Positions 17,744-29,576 are shown, counted from the stretch's first letter. The stretch is 64,000 bases of DNA from Aquibium carbonis (GCF_003970795.1 NZ_RWKW01000034.1:46084-110083); one strand, 5' to 3'. Notes: generated by a model from the letters alone, not told the origin. A program made the numbers and translations.

Positions 17744-18652
17744 TCAGCCGGGCGAGGCCTCGTCACCGTGGAACAGGGCGAGCCGGTCGAGCGGGCTAAC
17801 GACAGCACGCACCGTGCGCGTGGCGACCTTGGCGTAGAGCGCCGTGGTGTCGAGCTTGGCGTGCCCCAGGAGAACCTGGATAACGCGAATGTCGACGCCG
17901 TCCTCCAGGAGATGGGTGGCGAAGGAATGGCGCAACGTGTGGGGTCCGACCCTCTTGGGGATGTCGGCTGCCCGCGCTGCCTCCACTACGATGCGGTGAA
18001 GCTGTCGCGTCGAGATCGGTCGGGTCCAGCTCTGGCCGGGAAACAGCCAGCCCTCGCGATGAAGAACGCCCTGCCGGTGGCCCTCGATCCACCACTGCCG
18101 CAGCAGGGCCAGAAGATCGGCGGACAGCATGGCGTTGCGATCGCGGCCGCCCTTGCCGCGCTCGATGCGCAGCAGCATGCGGGTGGAATCGACGTGGGCG
18201 ACCTTCAGCGCTGCGACCTCGGCGACGCGAAGGCCCGCGCCATAAGCGACCGACAGCGCCGCCAGATGCTTGAGGCAGACCGCGGCGCCAAGCAGACGGC
18301 GCACTTCCTCCGGGCTCAGGACGTCAGGCAGGCTACGGGGATAACGCAGCCGCACCAGCTTACGGGCGAGATCAGGCCGGTCAATCGTATGAACGAAGAA
18401 GAAGCGCAGCGCCGAAACGATGGCGTTCATCGTCGGCACACCGAGGCCCGCTTCCTGTTGGGCCATCTGGAAGCGATGCAGATCATCGACGGTCGCCGTG
18501 TCGGGCGACCTCCCCAAAAACGATGCCAGGCGGCCGATGTCGCGCATATAGTTGCGCTGCGTCTCGGCCGAGAACCGGCGCATGGTCATGTTCTCGATCA
18601 GGCGCTGGCGCAGAGGGCTGATCGATGTGGCGGGAATAGGCAGGGGGTTCAT
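17744..18652 (-). CDS. XerC/D-like tyrosine recombinase of the IS91-type element
   Basis: 302 aa. The SAM-like N-terminal domain has TMRRFSAETQRNYMRDI. The catalytic residues are Arg in YGAGLRVAEVAAL, HxxR in GPHTLRHSFATHLLEDG, His in LLGHAKLDTTALY and the final Tyr there. A recombinase of this kind directly upstream of an IS91 transposase is a known arrangement in proteobacteria. ATG 18652 is preferred; the longer reading from 18712 adds 20 residues without support. Confidence 0.88.
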   Translation of the reverse strand: MNPLPIPATSISPLRQRLIENMTMRRFSAETQRNYMRDIGRLASFLGRSPDTATVDDLHRFQMAQQEAGLGVPTMNAIVSALRFFFVHTIDRPDLARKLVRLRYPRSLPDVLSPEEVRRLLGAAVCLKHLAALSVAYGAGLRVAEVAALKVAHVDSTRMLLRIERGKGGRDRNAMLSADLLALLRQWWIEGHRQGVLHREGWLFPGQSWTRPISTRQLHRIVVEAARAADIPKRVGPHTLRHSFATHLLEDGVDIRVIQVLLGHAKLDTTALYAKVATRTVRAVVSPLDRLALFHGDEASPG

Positions 18653-18813
18653 CACAGAGCTCCGTTCGGTGAAAGGAGCCAGGATCTTCCGCCCGCATAG
18701 GGCGACGCTCAATCAGCGCACCGCGCTCGTATCATACCGCATACCGTGAAGCTGCCGCCCATCCCGCGCGAGCGGGTTCGTTCTCCCACCCCATGGAGGT
18801 CATCGGATCCAAG

Positions 18814-19413
18814 TCATGCCAAGGCCTCATGGGCTTCCCGCTGACGATATTCGGCAACGATTCTTGAGACGGTTGGCTCGCTCACGTCATAGAGCCGCGC
18901 CATCTCGGCGCCGGACTTGCGCCCCGCAACAACGGATTCGGCGATCTCACGCCGTTTCTTATCGTCAAGTTTGCGCCGCCGACCACCGAGCCGCCCTTCC
19001 AACCGCGCCTGCGCTAGCCCTGCGCTAGTCCGCTCGCGGATCATGGCGCGCTCGAACTCGGCGAATGAGCCGACCATCTGCATCATCATGCGGCCTGCCG
19101 GTGTCGTCGTGTCGATCGCTTCGGTCAGCGACCGGAAGCCGGCCCCCGCCGCTTCGATCTTTTCCATCAAGTGCAGCAGGTCTTTCAGGCTTCGCGAAAG
19201 CCGGTCGAGCTTCCAGACAACAACGACATCGCCATCCCGTAGCTGGCCGATCATCTCCTGGAGCCTCGGCCGGTCCCATCGCCCGCCGCTGGCGGATTCT
19301 TCGAAGACGCGTTTACAACCCGCTGCCGTCAGCGCGCGCAACTGTGCTGCGTTCGACTGGTCGTCCCCCTTCGACACGCGAGCATAGCCGATCAAATAAG
19401 GTGCGGTGCTCAA
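18814..19413 (-). CDS. tnpR: Tn3-family serine resolvase
   Basis: A 199-aa serine recombinase that resolves cointegrates at res. The catalytic Ser is in YARVSKGDDQS, with Arg residues in KLDRLSRSLKDLL and FAEFERAMIRERT. A C-terminal HTH reads SGAEMARLYDVSEPTVSRIV. It is divergent from tnpA with a 129-bp gap, as in Tn3 itself. Intact length. Confidence 0.93.
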   Translation of the reverse strand: MSTAPYLIGYARVSKGDDQSNAAQLRALTAAGCKRVFEESASGGRWDRPRLQEMIGQLRDGDVVVVWKLDRLSRSLKDLLHLMEKIEAAGAGFRSLTEAIDTTTPAGRMMMQMVGSFAEFERAMIRERTSAGLAQARLEGRLGGRRRKLDDKKRREIAESVVAGRKSGAEMARLYDVSEPTVSRIVAEYRQREAHEALA

Positions 19414-19542
19414 TTCGATCCTTTCACAAACGGCCGTCTACGGAAGCAGGATGACCATGACCGCAAATCAAGGCTCAATGCCTTTCACAATCCTCTTGCA
19501 AAACTGTATCAAAAGGCAAGTGATTTTTGAAAGGGATAACCG
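19414..19542. promoter_or_regulatory. Probable res site and divergent promoters of the Tn3-family element
   Basis: The gap between divergent tnpR and tnpA. It is AT-richer than its surroundings and holds repeated CCTTTCACAA/TTGAAAGG-type half-sites near 19420, 19493 and 19528. This is where resolvase binds in the family; sub-sites were not resolved. Confidence 0.6.
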
Positions 19543-22506
19543 ATGCCAGCACGCATTTACATGACCGGCCCTCAGCGCGACGCTTTGTTGGCGCTGCCCG
19601 AAGACGAGACGACGGTCGTCCGCCATCACAGTCTGGACGTAAACGACCTAGCTGCCATCAACAGCGCCCGCACGCCTGAGACCCGGCTTGGCTATGCTTT
19701 GCAGCTTTGCTGTCTGCGTTATCCGGGGAGGCATCTCCGACGCGGCGAATTGCTGCCCGCTGTCATGCTCGACCATATCGCTGAGCAGATCGGGATCGAT
19801 GCAGAAGTGATCGGCGGTTTCGCACGACGGACGCCCACACGCTACGATCAGCTTCTCGCGATCAAGGCGCGTTTCGGGTTCACCGACCTCACCAAGCCGA
19901 TGCGCGCAACGCTTCGAGCGTGGCTGGAAGCCGAAGCTGTCGGCCTGACCAACGGACGCGTCTTGTTGGGCAACTTCCTCGACGAACTGCGCTTCCGTAA
20001 GATAGTCATTTCCGGAATCACCGTGGTCGAGCGCATGGCCGCCGAAGCGATGCACGCGGCCGAAAACCGGATCATCGCCGACATCGACAATCGTCTCGAT
20101 CCGGCCACCCATAGCCGACTTGACGCGCTTATCGCCGAGAAAACGCACGATAGGCAAAGCCGATTTTCCTGGCTACGGGAACCCACCCCGCGCGTCGCCT
20201 CTGCCTCGCTCGTCGGTATTCTTGACAAGATCGCACTGGTTCGCGGCATCAGGACGCCCGCCATCGATAGACGATACGAACCCCGAATGGAGCAATTTGC
20301 GCGCGAAGGGGTCCGCTACACCGCGCAGGCATTCCAGCAGATGGGGTCGGCGCGGCGGCATGTTATTCTTGTGGCGACGCTGCGCGAGTTTGAGGCCACG
20401 CTGACTGACACAGCTATCGGTATGTTCGACTCGCTCATCGGGCGAGCGCATCTGCGTGCCCGCAAACGCCTTGAACAGACGGTTGCCGCTTCTGCCGACC
20501 AGGGCCGCGACCGATTAATCCGTGTCGCCGACGTGCTTGAGGCGGTCAGCAAAGCCGCACGCGCCGGCGGCGATATTGCAGCAGCGGTCGCAGCGGTCGC
20601 CTCGCTCGATACGATCGATGCCGACGCTGCTCTTCTCCGGCGAACCACGAGGCCGGGACGAGATAATGCCATCAGTGAAATCGGGCCAGAATATCGGACG
20701 TTCAAGCGGGCGGGGCCGCGCTTCCTGAAAGCGTTCACGTTCGAGGGTCGCAAGGGTACCGCGCCGCTCCGTGCAGCGATGGCGATCCTGGCCGAACTCG
20801 ATGGCGACTGGCGCACGGCGCTCCCTGATGGCTTGCCGCTCGGGCATATCGAGCGGCGATGGCAGCGCTATGTCGTCACGGACGACAAGATCGACCGAAC
20901 CCATTGGGAGCTGGCGACCTATTCCGCGTTGGCTGGAGCACTGGCGGCGGGCGACATCTGGGTGCCAACCTCCCGACTGCACCGCTCTCTGGAAACGCTG
21001 CTTTCACCGAGTACGGATCCGGTCCCGGCACAGGTCTCCGATATTCCTGATCCTCATGTGTGGCTCGATGCCCGCGCGGCCGAACTGGATACTGCGCTGC
21101 TCAAGGTATCAGGGGGGCTGACCAGCGGCGATCCCGCGCTGTTTTCCGGTGACCGACTGCGGTTTCCGAAAGAGCCGAAAACCGATCTTGCCGAACGCGA
21201 CGATGGCAGACAGTTCGTCCGGACCTGCTACAATCTCGTGCCGACGACGCGCATCACCGATGTTTTGTCTCAGGTCGAACGTTGGACCGGTTTCACCAGC
21301 CATTTCGGTCATGTCTCGACCGGGTTGCCGCCCAGCGATGAACGATCCTTTCTCGCAGCTATGATTGCGGAAGCGACGAACCTCGGCCTGTCACGGATGG
21401 CTGAGGTCTGCGGCGTGGCATCGCGGCGCACGCTCCTGCGCATGCAGACGTGGCACATGCGTGAAGAGACGTTTCGCGCCGCGCTCGGCTGTCTGACCGA
21501 CGCCATACAGGCCGAACCAATGGCGGCCTGGTTCGGTGAGGGCTGGCGCGCCTCTGCCGATGGGCAGGCTTATTATCTTGGTGGCGCCGGGGAGGCTGGC
21601 GGTCAGGTCAACGCGCATTACGGCCGCGACCCGATCGTCAAAATCTACACCACCATCACCGACCGCTACGCACCGCTCCATCAAACCGTGATCGCGGGCA
21701 CTGCCGGCGAAGCGATCCATGCCCTCGACGGCATTCTCGGCCACGAAAGCAACGCCAACCTTTCCGCGCTGCACGTCGATGGCGGCGGCGTCTCCGATAT
21801 CGTGTTTGCGGTCATGGACCTGCTCGGGCTTGATTTTGAGCCACGTATTCCGCGCCTCTCCGATCGCCGCCTCTATTCCTTCGAGCCGCCCAAGCGTTAC
21901 GGACGCCTCGCGCCGCTGTTCGGGAACAGGCTCAACCGCGATCTGATCGTCAATCACTGGCCCGACATTCATCGCGTCATTAGGGCGATGCGCGACCGAA
22001 CCATCACCCCATCGCTGATCCTGAAAAAGCTCTCAGCCTACCGGCAACAAAACAGCCTTGCCGCTGCCCTTCGCGAGGTCGGCCGTATCGAGCGCACACT
22101 CTTCACATTGCGATGGTTCAAGGATCCGGCGCTTCGCCAGCTTGTCACGGGTGAACTCAATAAGGGCGAAGCGCGAAACAGTCTGGCGCGCGCGGTTGCG
22201 TTCCACCGGCTCGGCCGCTTCCGGGATCGCGGTATCGAAAATCAGCAAATGCGAGCGGCAGCACTCAATCTCGTCACCGCCGCAATCATCCTGTTCAACT
22301 GCCGCTATCTCGACCGCGCCGTGAGTGAACTTGGAAGTCGCGGAGTGAAAATTGATCCCGCTCTACTCTCGCAGCTTTCACCTTTGGGCTGGGACCGGAT
22401 CAACCTCACCGGCGATTATGTCTGGTCAGACGGCATTGAACTCGATGCCGACGGACTCATGCCCCTTCGAATCCCCGATAGCTACCGTGAATCTATGTCC
22501 CGATAA
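19543..22506 (+). CDS. tnpA: Tn3-family transposase
   Basis: A 987-aa DDE transposase of full family length. The N-terminal DUF4158-like region begins YMTGPQRDALLALP. The catalytic region includes YYLGGAGEAGGQVNAHYGRDP, AIHALDGILGHES and HVDGGGVSDIVFAVMDLLG. The last codons run into the right terminal repeat (22483-22518), so the gene and the end are joined. No frameshift is seen. Together with tnpR and matching ends the transposon looks functional. Confidence 0.95.
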   Translation: MPARIYMTGPQRDALLALPEDETTVVRHHSLDVNDLAAINSARTPETRLGYALQLCCLRYPGRHLRRGELLPAVMLDHIAEQIGIDAEVIGGFARRTPTRYDQLLAIKARFGFTDLTKPMRATLRAWLEAEAVGLTNGRVLLGNFLDELRFRKIVISGITVVERMAAEAMHAAENRIIADIDNRLDPATHSRLDALIAEKTHDRQSRFSWLREPTPRVASASLVGILDKIALVRGIRTPAIDRRYEPRMEQFAREGVRYTAQAFQQMGSARRHVILVATLREFEATLTDTAIGMFDSLIGRAHLRARKRLEQTVAASADQGRDRLIRVADVLEAVSKAARAGGDIAAAVAAVASLDTIDADAALLRRTTRPGRDNAISEIGPEYRTFKRAGPRFLKAFTFEGRKGTAPLRAAMAILAELDGDWRTALPDGLPLGHIERRWQRYVVTDDKIDRTHWELATYSALAGALAAGDIWVPTSRLHRSLETLLSPSTDPVPAQVSDIPDPHVWLDARAAELDTALLKVSGGLTSGDPALFSGDRLRFPKEPKTDLAERDDGRQFVRTCYNLVPTTRITDVLSQVERWTGFTSHFGHVSTGLPPSDERSFLAAMIAEATNLGLSRMAEVCGVASRRTLLRMQTWHMREETFRAALGCLTDAIQAEPMAAWFGEGWRASADGQAYYLGGAGEAGGQVNAHYGRDPIVKIYTTITDRYAPLHQTVIAGTAGEAIHALDGILGHESNANLSALHVDGGGVSDIVFAVMDLLGLDFEPRIPRLSDRRLYSFEPPKRYGRLAPLFGNRLNRDLIVNHWPDIHRVIRAMRDRTITPSLILKKLSAYRQQNSLAAALREVGRIERTLFTLRWFKDPALRQLVTGELNKGEARNSLARAVAFHRLGRFRDRGIENQQMRAAALNLVTAAIILFNCRYLDRAVSELGSRGVKIDPALLSQLSPLGWDRINLTGDYVWSDGIELDADGLMPLRIPDSYRESMSR

Positions 22507-22518
22507 TGCACAGAGGCC
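22483..22518 (-). repeat. Right terminal inverted repeat of the Tn3-family transposon
   Basis: Inverted partner of 6179-6214. Followed by AGTAC (22519-22523), identical to the 5 bp left of the left end. Confidence 0.9.
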
Positions 22519-22635
22519 AGTACAGCTATGAGCGCTCTGTTCGAGAATGCGGCGATCTCCTGCATTTGCCCTGCTTCTCGGCCCAGCATTGGAACGGACG
22601 AGCCTATTTGTCGCATGATGATTTCCACGCAGTTC

Positions 22636-22657
22636 TTGAAGCTCAAGCTGCTTGAGG
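22636..22657 (+). promoter_or_regulatory. MerR-type operator upstream of petB
   Basis: TTGAA then GCTCAAG-CTG-CTTGAGG then TGTTACCGA, ending 57 bp before the petB ATG. The core dyad CTCAAG-CTG-CTTGAG is perfect. It resembles both MerR metal boxes and SoxR boxes. Confidence 0.65.
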
Positions 22658-22714
22658 TGTTACCGATTCAGTAGTGTGCGCTTCCAAAATACCGTCATGA
22701 GAGGGGAGAATGGA

Positions 22715-24022
22715 ATGTCGGGGTCTCCATCCAGCTACAGCCCTAGGACAAGTGTTGGCCGATGGTTTGATGCCCGGATGCCGCTCCCGAGGCTCATGCA
22801 CGATTCCTTTGTGTCATATCCGGTCCCTCGAAATCTGAATTATGCATATACATTTGGCGGCATCCTCACCTTGATGCTTATCCTTCAGATCGCCACCGGA
22901 GTCGTGCTCGCTATGCATTACTCCGCAAGTACGGCAACAGCGTTCGGTTCCGTTGAGAAGATCATGCGGGATGTCAATTCCGGTTGGCTACTACGATATC
23001 TCCATTCCAATGGAGCGTCGTTTTTCTTCATCGCCGTGTATCTGCACATCTTCCGGGGACTCTATTACGGGTCGTACAAGGCACCGCGTGAGCTGCTCTG
23101 GATACTTGGATGCATCATCTACCTGCTGATGATGGCGACCGGATTTATGGGCTACGTCCTGCCATGGGGGCAGATGAGCTTTTGGGGCGCAACGGTGATA
23201 ACAGGCTTCTTCACTGCGATACCGCTGATTGGCGAATGGTTGCAGCAGCTTCTGCTTGGGGGGTTCGCCGTTGACAATCCGACCTTGAACAGGTTCTTCG
23301 CACTTCACTATCTCTTGCCCTTTATGATTGCAGGGGTGGTTGTCCTGCATGTCTGGGCGTTGCACGTAACCGGGCAGACAAACCCCACTGGGATCGAAGT
23401 CAAGCACAAGACCGACACTCTGCCATTTACGCCCTATGCGACTGTCAAAGATGCGTTCGGTATGATCATTTTTCTGATCGTTTTTGCCTATTTCGTTTTC
23501 TACATTCCGAACTATCTTGGCCACGCCGACAACTATGTGGAAGCCGACCCGCTCCGGACTCCCGCCAAGATCGTTCCCGAATGGTACTTCCTTCCATTTT
23601 ACGCGATTCTCAGGGCAATCACTTTCAACATCGGCCCTATCGACGCCAAACTTGGAGGCGTCCTCGCGATGTTCGGTGCAATCGCGGTTCTATTCTTTGT
23701 GCCTTGGCTCGACACTTCGAGGGTCAGATCCGCTGTCTACCGCCCATGGTACAAGCTGTTCTTCTGGCTATTCGCCGCGAATGCGATCTTTCTCGGGTGG
23801 CTGGGAGCCATGCCCGCGGAGGGTATCTACATCCCTATGATGCAGGTTTCAACATTCTTCTACTTCGCCTTTTTCTTAATCGTCATGCCGCTGCTAGGGC
23901 TGATCGAAAAGCCCCGTCGCATTCCCAACTCCATAACTGAAGCGGTGCTCTCACCGGCAGCGAGCGGAAAGCTGAATGAAGCTGGTAGGCGAACCAAGGA
24001 TGAGAATCTAACGCGTGCCTAG
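22715..24022 (+). CDS. petB: Cytochrome b subunit of a bc1-type complex, orphan
   Basis: A 435-aa, full-length cytochrome b with eight spans. Haem-ligand His occur in [36 protein letters not shown] and [10 protein letters not shown]. The quinol-site motif [15 protein letters not shown] is present, as is [22 protein letters not shown] 22715 is chosen for its AGGGGAG ribosome site. No Rieske or cytochrome c1 gene is nearby, which is unusual because these normally form one operon. It must work with host subunits or replace the host copy under stress. A MerR-type operator precedes it. Confidence 0.93.
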   Translation: MSGSPSSYSPRTSVGRWFDARMPLPRLMHDSFVSYPVPRNLNYAYTFGGILTLMLILQIATGVVLAMHYSASTATAFGSVEKIMRDVNSGWLLRYLHSNGASFFFIAVYLHIFRGLYYGSYKAPRELLWILGCIIYLLMMATGFMGYVLPWGQMSFWGATVITGFFTAIPLIGEWLQQLLLGGFAVDNPTLNRFFALHYLLPFMIAGVVVLHVWALHVTGQTNPTGIEVKHKTDTLPFTPYATVKDAFGMIIFLIVFAYFVFYIPNYLGHADNYVEADPLRTPAKIVPEWYFLPFYAILRAITFNIGPIDAKLGGVLAMFGAIAVLFFVPWLDTSRVRSAVYRPWYKLFFWLFAANAIFLGWLGAMPAEGIYIPMMQVSTFFYFAFFLIVMPLLGLIEKPRRIPNSITEAVLSPAASGKLNEAGRRTKDENLTRA

Positions 24023-24159
24023 CCGCCACGCAAAAGCGCAACCAACTTTGACAATTCGTCGCTCCAATTTCTCAAAATGCGGGATTCGCGTCCGTGGCTT
24101 TCAGCTTTTTGCTATAGCATCATCCATCTTATACGACCCCAGTGCGGTCCTGAAAACGG

Positions 24160-24777
24160 TCACTCCGTCGCCTCTGTCATCTGCCGGAACCAACTATTGG
24201 CTGGGTTCTTTCGCCTCGTGATCCTGTAGACTGTGGCGGGGGGAAAATTGGACAGCACTATGCCGATCTTATCGGCCTTGAGGGCAAGGCGGTTGAGAAC
24301 AGCATCCGGCACCGGGCAGCGCCAACCATACGTGAATTGATAGAAACCCGCATCCGCATCAAGCAAACCAAAAGCCTCCTTCAGTATCCTCATCACTTTG
24401 CCGGAGGGCATCGCCAAAAGCGGCAATCCGCTGATTGCGAGCCCATGCAAACGTGGCAATTCAAACTGACGGGGCGAAAGGCGTGCCGCATCCGCTCGTA
24501 TGATCGTCGCGCGGGGGTATTGTTCTGCCAGAGCATCTGCAAATTCGGAGCCGATCTCGACTAGAGTCAGGTCCTGCGGCTGAACGCCGCGCTGTATCAG
24601 CGCCTTAGTAAAGACGCCGGTGCCCGGTCCAAATTCGAGTACCGGACCTGTCTCGCTATTAACATCAACTGTGATCAAACAAGCCAGCCGGTTGCTCGAA
24701 GGAATCACTGAGCCGACGCGAAGAGGGTGGGCAAGCCAAGCGCGTATAAATTTATATGAATCGGCTGGAGATGGCAT
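24160..24777 (-). CDS. Class I SAM methyltransferase, phospholipid N-methyltransferase-like
   Basis: A 205-aa methyltransferase related to PmtA-type phosphatidylethanolamine N-methyltransferases. The motif RVGSVIPSSNRLA is followed by SAM site VLEFGPGTGVFTKALIQRG, then VEIGSEFADAL and ADAARLSP. ATG 24777 gives the usual family N-terminus; a longer reading to 24879 exists. It lies 111 bp downstream of dsbA2 on the same strand and may be the last gene of that operon. A role in membrane lipid methylation is inferred; rRNA adenine methylases are more distant relatives. Confidence 0.75.
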   Translation of the reverse strand: MPSPADSYKFIRAWLAHPLRVGSVIPSSNRLACLITVDVNSETGPVLEFGPGTGVFTKALIQRGVQPQDLTLVEIGSEFADALAEQYPRATIIRADAARLSPRQFELPRLHGLAISGLPLLAMPSGKVMRILKEAFGLLDADAGFYQFTYGWRCPVPDAVLNRLALKADKIGIVLSNFPPATVYRITRRKNPANSWFRQMTEATE

Positions 24778-24888
24778 TGCCTGTCTTCCGGGACATAACG
24801 GAACTGCTGGTTGAGGAGCGCTATCTGCCGCAGTGCAAACGGGAGGATTTCTTGCGGAACCAAAATAATCGCGCGGCATGCCGGCTGA

Positions 24889-25554
24889 TTAGCGGGTCAG
24901 GCGACGCACAAGGTCGATTTCGCTTTCGACGAGGCTGAGCAGTTGCTGCGGACCGAACGACTCCAAGCTCTTGCCGTTGACGAAAAAGGTCGGCGTTTGC
25001 TCGACTCCAAGCGTCTTCACATCCTTTGTGTCCTGGTCGAGTGCTGCCGCAATATCGGCGGACGACAGATCGCCGCGGGCGCGCTCCACATCCAGGCCAG
25101 CCGAAGCCGCTGCCTGCCAGGCGCGGTCGAGATTGGGGCTGCCGTGCAACGCCCATTCGGGCTGGGCGGCCAGCAGAGCCTCCAGCACGGGCTCGAAGAG
25201 ATCCTGCCTGCGGGCTGCTTCAAGGATGCCGACCGCCTGATCCGACCCCTCGTGGAAGGCTGCGTAGCGCAGCACGAGCCTGACATCCTTGGGATACTGC
25301 GCGAGGATGTTCTTGACGATCGGGTAGAAGGCCCGACAGGCTTCACAGGACGGATCGAAGAATTCGACGATAGTGACCGGAGCATCCGCCTCCCCGATCA
25401 CGGGCGAGTGCGGGCGCACATAGACGTCGCTACTGTCCGGGCCGACGCCCGCCTGAACGTTGCGACCACTTCTGTCGTAATAGAATGCTGACGCACCGAA
25501 AATGGCGGCAGCGGCGGCCGCGGCTGAGATGACGATAGTCTGTCGACGGTTCAT
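24889..25554 (-). CDS. Membrane-anchored DsbA-like oxidoreductase (copy 2)
   Basis: A 221-aa paralogue of the protein at 14993-15652. It has an N-terminal anchor (about residues 7-24), the CEAC active site in DPSCEACRAFYP, and cis-Pro loop QTPTFFVNGKSLESFG. It starts inside the dsbB2 stop (ATGA) on the minus strand. Gene order dsbB-dsbA is kept as in copy 1, but here the pair lies downstream of ATPase-PCuAC-Sco rather than divergent. Confidence 0.9.
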   Translation of the reverse strand: MNRRQTIVISAAAAAAAIFGASAFYYDRSGRNVQAGVGPDSSDVYVRPHSPVIGEADAPVTIVEFFDPSCEACRAFYPIVKNILAQYPKDVRLVLRYAAFHEGSDQAVGILEAARRQDLFEPVLEALLAAQPEWALHGSPNLDRAWQAAASAGLDVERARGDLSSADIAAALDQDTKDVKTLGVEQTPTFFVNGKSLESFGPQQLLSLVESEIDLVRRLTR

Positions 25555-26006
25555 CGGAAAACTCCAGGACGGCACAGGGCGAGAAGCCCGGCTATGGCTG
25601 TGAAACAGAGCAGCGAGATCAGAGGCAGCGGCAGACCGCCCATGATCGTCATCGCCTCGCCCGAGCAGGACGGGCCGTTGCGGGCACAAGGGGATATGGC
25701 CTCTTCGATGAGGCCGAAATACAGCAGGGTATGGAACCCGGCGACCGCCATGCCGAAGCCTGCAAGTGGCAGGGCATAGAGTTTGATCGCGGGATCGATC
25801 CTGAACGCCGCAATTCCAAGAATGACGGCAAGGGGGAACATGAAGATGCGCTGGAACCAGCAGAGGTTGCAGGGTGCCTGGCCCATGATCTCGCCGATGA
25901 ACAGCGCGGCAAATGTGGCCGCGACCGCGATCAGCCACGCCAGGAACAGGCACCAGGAATTGCGATCGTCGACTGCCTGATTTGAGACCTTGTTCAGCAT
26001 CTGCAC
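25551..26006 (-). CDS. dsbB: DsbB-type disulfide oxidase (copy 2)
   Basis: 151 aa, four spans. Redox pairs are APCNLCWFQR and CARNGPSCSG. It is closely related to the Tn3-borne copy, including IGEIMGQAPCNLCW. It lies 14 bp after sco2, with the start at 26006 or 26000. Partner of the overlapping dsbA2. Confidence 0.9.
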   Translation of the reverse strand: MQMLNKVSNQAVDDRNSWCLFLAWLIAVAATFAALFIGEIMGQAPCNLCWFQRIFMFPLAVILGIAAFRIDPAIKLYALPLAGFGMAVAGFHTLLYFGLIEEAISPCARNGPSCSGEAMTIMGGLPLPLISLLCFTAIAGLLALCRPGVFR

Positions 26007-26020
26007 AGCATCAGTCCTCT

Positions 26021-26626
26021 CTACGAACCGGCAAGGCGGCGGAGCTTCTGCAGCCTGATGTCGCGCGGCTCGTGCATGTCCAGAGTGCCGCCGAAGCTTC
26101 CATCGCCCCTGACGAGATAGACGCCGGTGGTGTGGTCCATCGTATACTGGCCATCCTCCAGGGGAACCTTCGCCGCATAGGCTGAAAATGCCCTGAGCGT
26201 TGTCTCCGTCTCCTCCGACGATCCCCGTAAAGCGGTGATGCGGCTATCGAAGGAGGTCATGTAGCTCGCCAGCAGCGCCTGCGTGTCGCGTTCCGGGTCC
26301 ACGGTGACGAACAGCGCCTCGAACTTCTCTGCGTCCGCACCCAGTTCCGACATCAGGTCGGTCAGCTCGAACAATGTCGTCGGGCAGATTTCGGGACAAT
26401 GGGTAAACCCGAAGAACACGAGATAGGGCCGTCCCGTGAGCGACTGATTGTCGATCCGCTCTCCCTCATGCGATGTCAGGGAAAATGGCCCGCCGACCCG
26501 CGCCGTTCCGGTCGAGGCTTCGGCGGGAGCTTGCGGTTCTGGCAGCATGGTTGAGACGAGCAGGAAGCCCGCAAGCAAAACGACTGCGCCCCAAACACAG
26601 ATGCGGAAGAGCCTCACCCGGTTCAT
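26021..26626 (-). CDS. Sco1/SenC-family protein (copy 2)
   Basis: 201 aa with an N-terminal anchor (about residues 8-27). Copper and redox residues are CxxxC in THCPEICPTT and His in YTMDHTTG, with VTVDPERD. It overlaps the PCuAC2 stop by 4 bp, the same PCuAC-Sco coupling as in the Tn3 operon. The C-terminal DMHEPR(D/E)IRLQKLRRL stretch is shared by both copies. Confidence 0.93.
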   Translation of the reverse strand: MNRVRLFRICVWGAVVLLAGFLLVSTMLPEPQAPAEASTGTARVGGPFSLTSHEGERIDNQSLTGRPYLVFFGFTHCPEICPTTLFELTDLMSELGADAEKFEALFVTVDPERDTQALLASYMTSFDSRITALRGSSEETETTLRAFSAYAAKVPLEDGQYTMDHTTGVYLVRGDGSFGGTLDMHEPRDIRLQKLRRLAGS

Positions 26627-27129
26627 GGCGTGTGGCCGCCATGGTCCGTCGCCGTGTCCGGCTTACCCTCGGCGTTCCTTTGAACCACAAACTCGACCCT
26701 AACGGAGCCGGCGCGGGCGAACTCCAGGGTTGCCTCGATGCGATCGCCTTCGGCAAAGGGACGAGCAGGCTTGATGAACATCAGGTGGATGCCTCCCGGC
26801 GCGAGGGCCACGGACGAACCCGGCGCGACTTCCAGCCCGTCAGGGAGCGGGCGCATTCGCGCCACGCCATCCTCGATGCTCATTTGATGGATCTCGATCC
26901 GTTCGGCCAAAGGTGTCGATCCACCGACCAGGGTGTCGGCTTCCGGTCCCGCGTTGGTCAAAGTGAGATATGCACCCATGACCGGGGCGGCGGCCGGGGC
27001 GGCGCGCGACCACGGATGGCCGATCCTGATATCGCCCGCCGAGAAATCGTGCGCCGATGCGGCCGAGGAAGACAGTATCGTAATCGACGCAAGGCTTAGT
27101 GCGATGGCGACTTTGTTAGAATAAGACAA
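26623..27129 (-). CDS. PCuAC-family periplasmic copper chaperone (copy 2)
   Basis: About 168 aa. Signal peptide, then HPWSRAAPAAAPVMGAYLTL and the intact copper motif: His in IEIHQMS, Met in VARMRP, then GGIHLMF. The tail is His-containing (TATDHGGHTP). TTG 27129 is preferred because GGAGGAAG lies about 6 bp upstream and gives a good signal peptide; an upstream ATG (27213) would add an unlikely 28-residue leader. It follows the ATPase and precedes sco2. Confidence 0.88.
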   Translation of the reverse strand: MSYSNKVAIALSLASITILSSSAASAHDFSAGDIRIGHPWSRAAPAAAPVMGAYLTLTNAGPEADTLVGGSTPLAERIEIHQMSIEDGVARMRPLPDGLEVAPGSSVALAPGGIHLMFIKPARPFAEGDRIEATLEFARAGSVRVEFVVQRNAEGKPDTATDHGGHTP

Positions 27130-27222
27130 GCCGCTTCCTCCATATGTTCTCTTTGCTGGTGGGCCTTGTGCATCCAGAACGCCTCCCGGCACAGTCCGCA
27201 CATCGCCGCACATCTTTCCCGA

Positions 27223-29538
<2,316 letters not shown>

Positions 29539-29576
29539 CCGTCTTACTCCTGTCTCTCAGGAGCAGACCCATACGA

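Larger units (their letters stand above)
6179..22518. mobile_element. Complete Tn3-family transposon carrying a metal/thiol cassette (16.3 kb)
   Basis: The left terminal repeat at 6179-6214 and the right one at 22483-22518 are inverted copies, 34 of 36 positions identical, and both end inside at TTCACGGTA in the Tn3-family style. The 5 bp just outside each end are identical (AGTAC at 6174-6178 and 22519-22523), the target-duplication size of this family. tnpA runs into the right repeat. Resolvase and transposase are divergent with a res region between. Passenger genes run from czcO (6335) to merR (16127), with secondary IS insertions. Confidence 0.88.

Noticed and set aside
18713..18813. Left end of the Tn3-family element next to tnpR
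   Set aside because: No match to the 36-bp right repeat here; the matching left end with the same AGTAC flank is at 6179.
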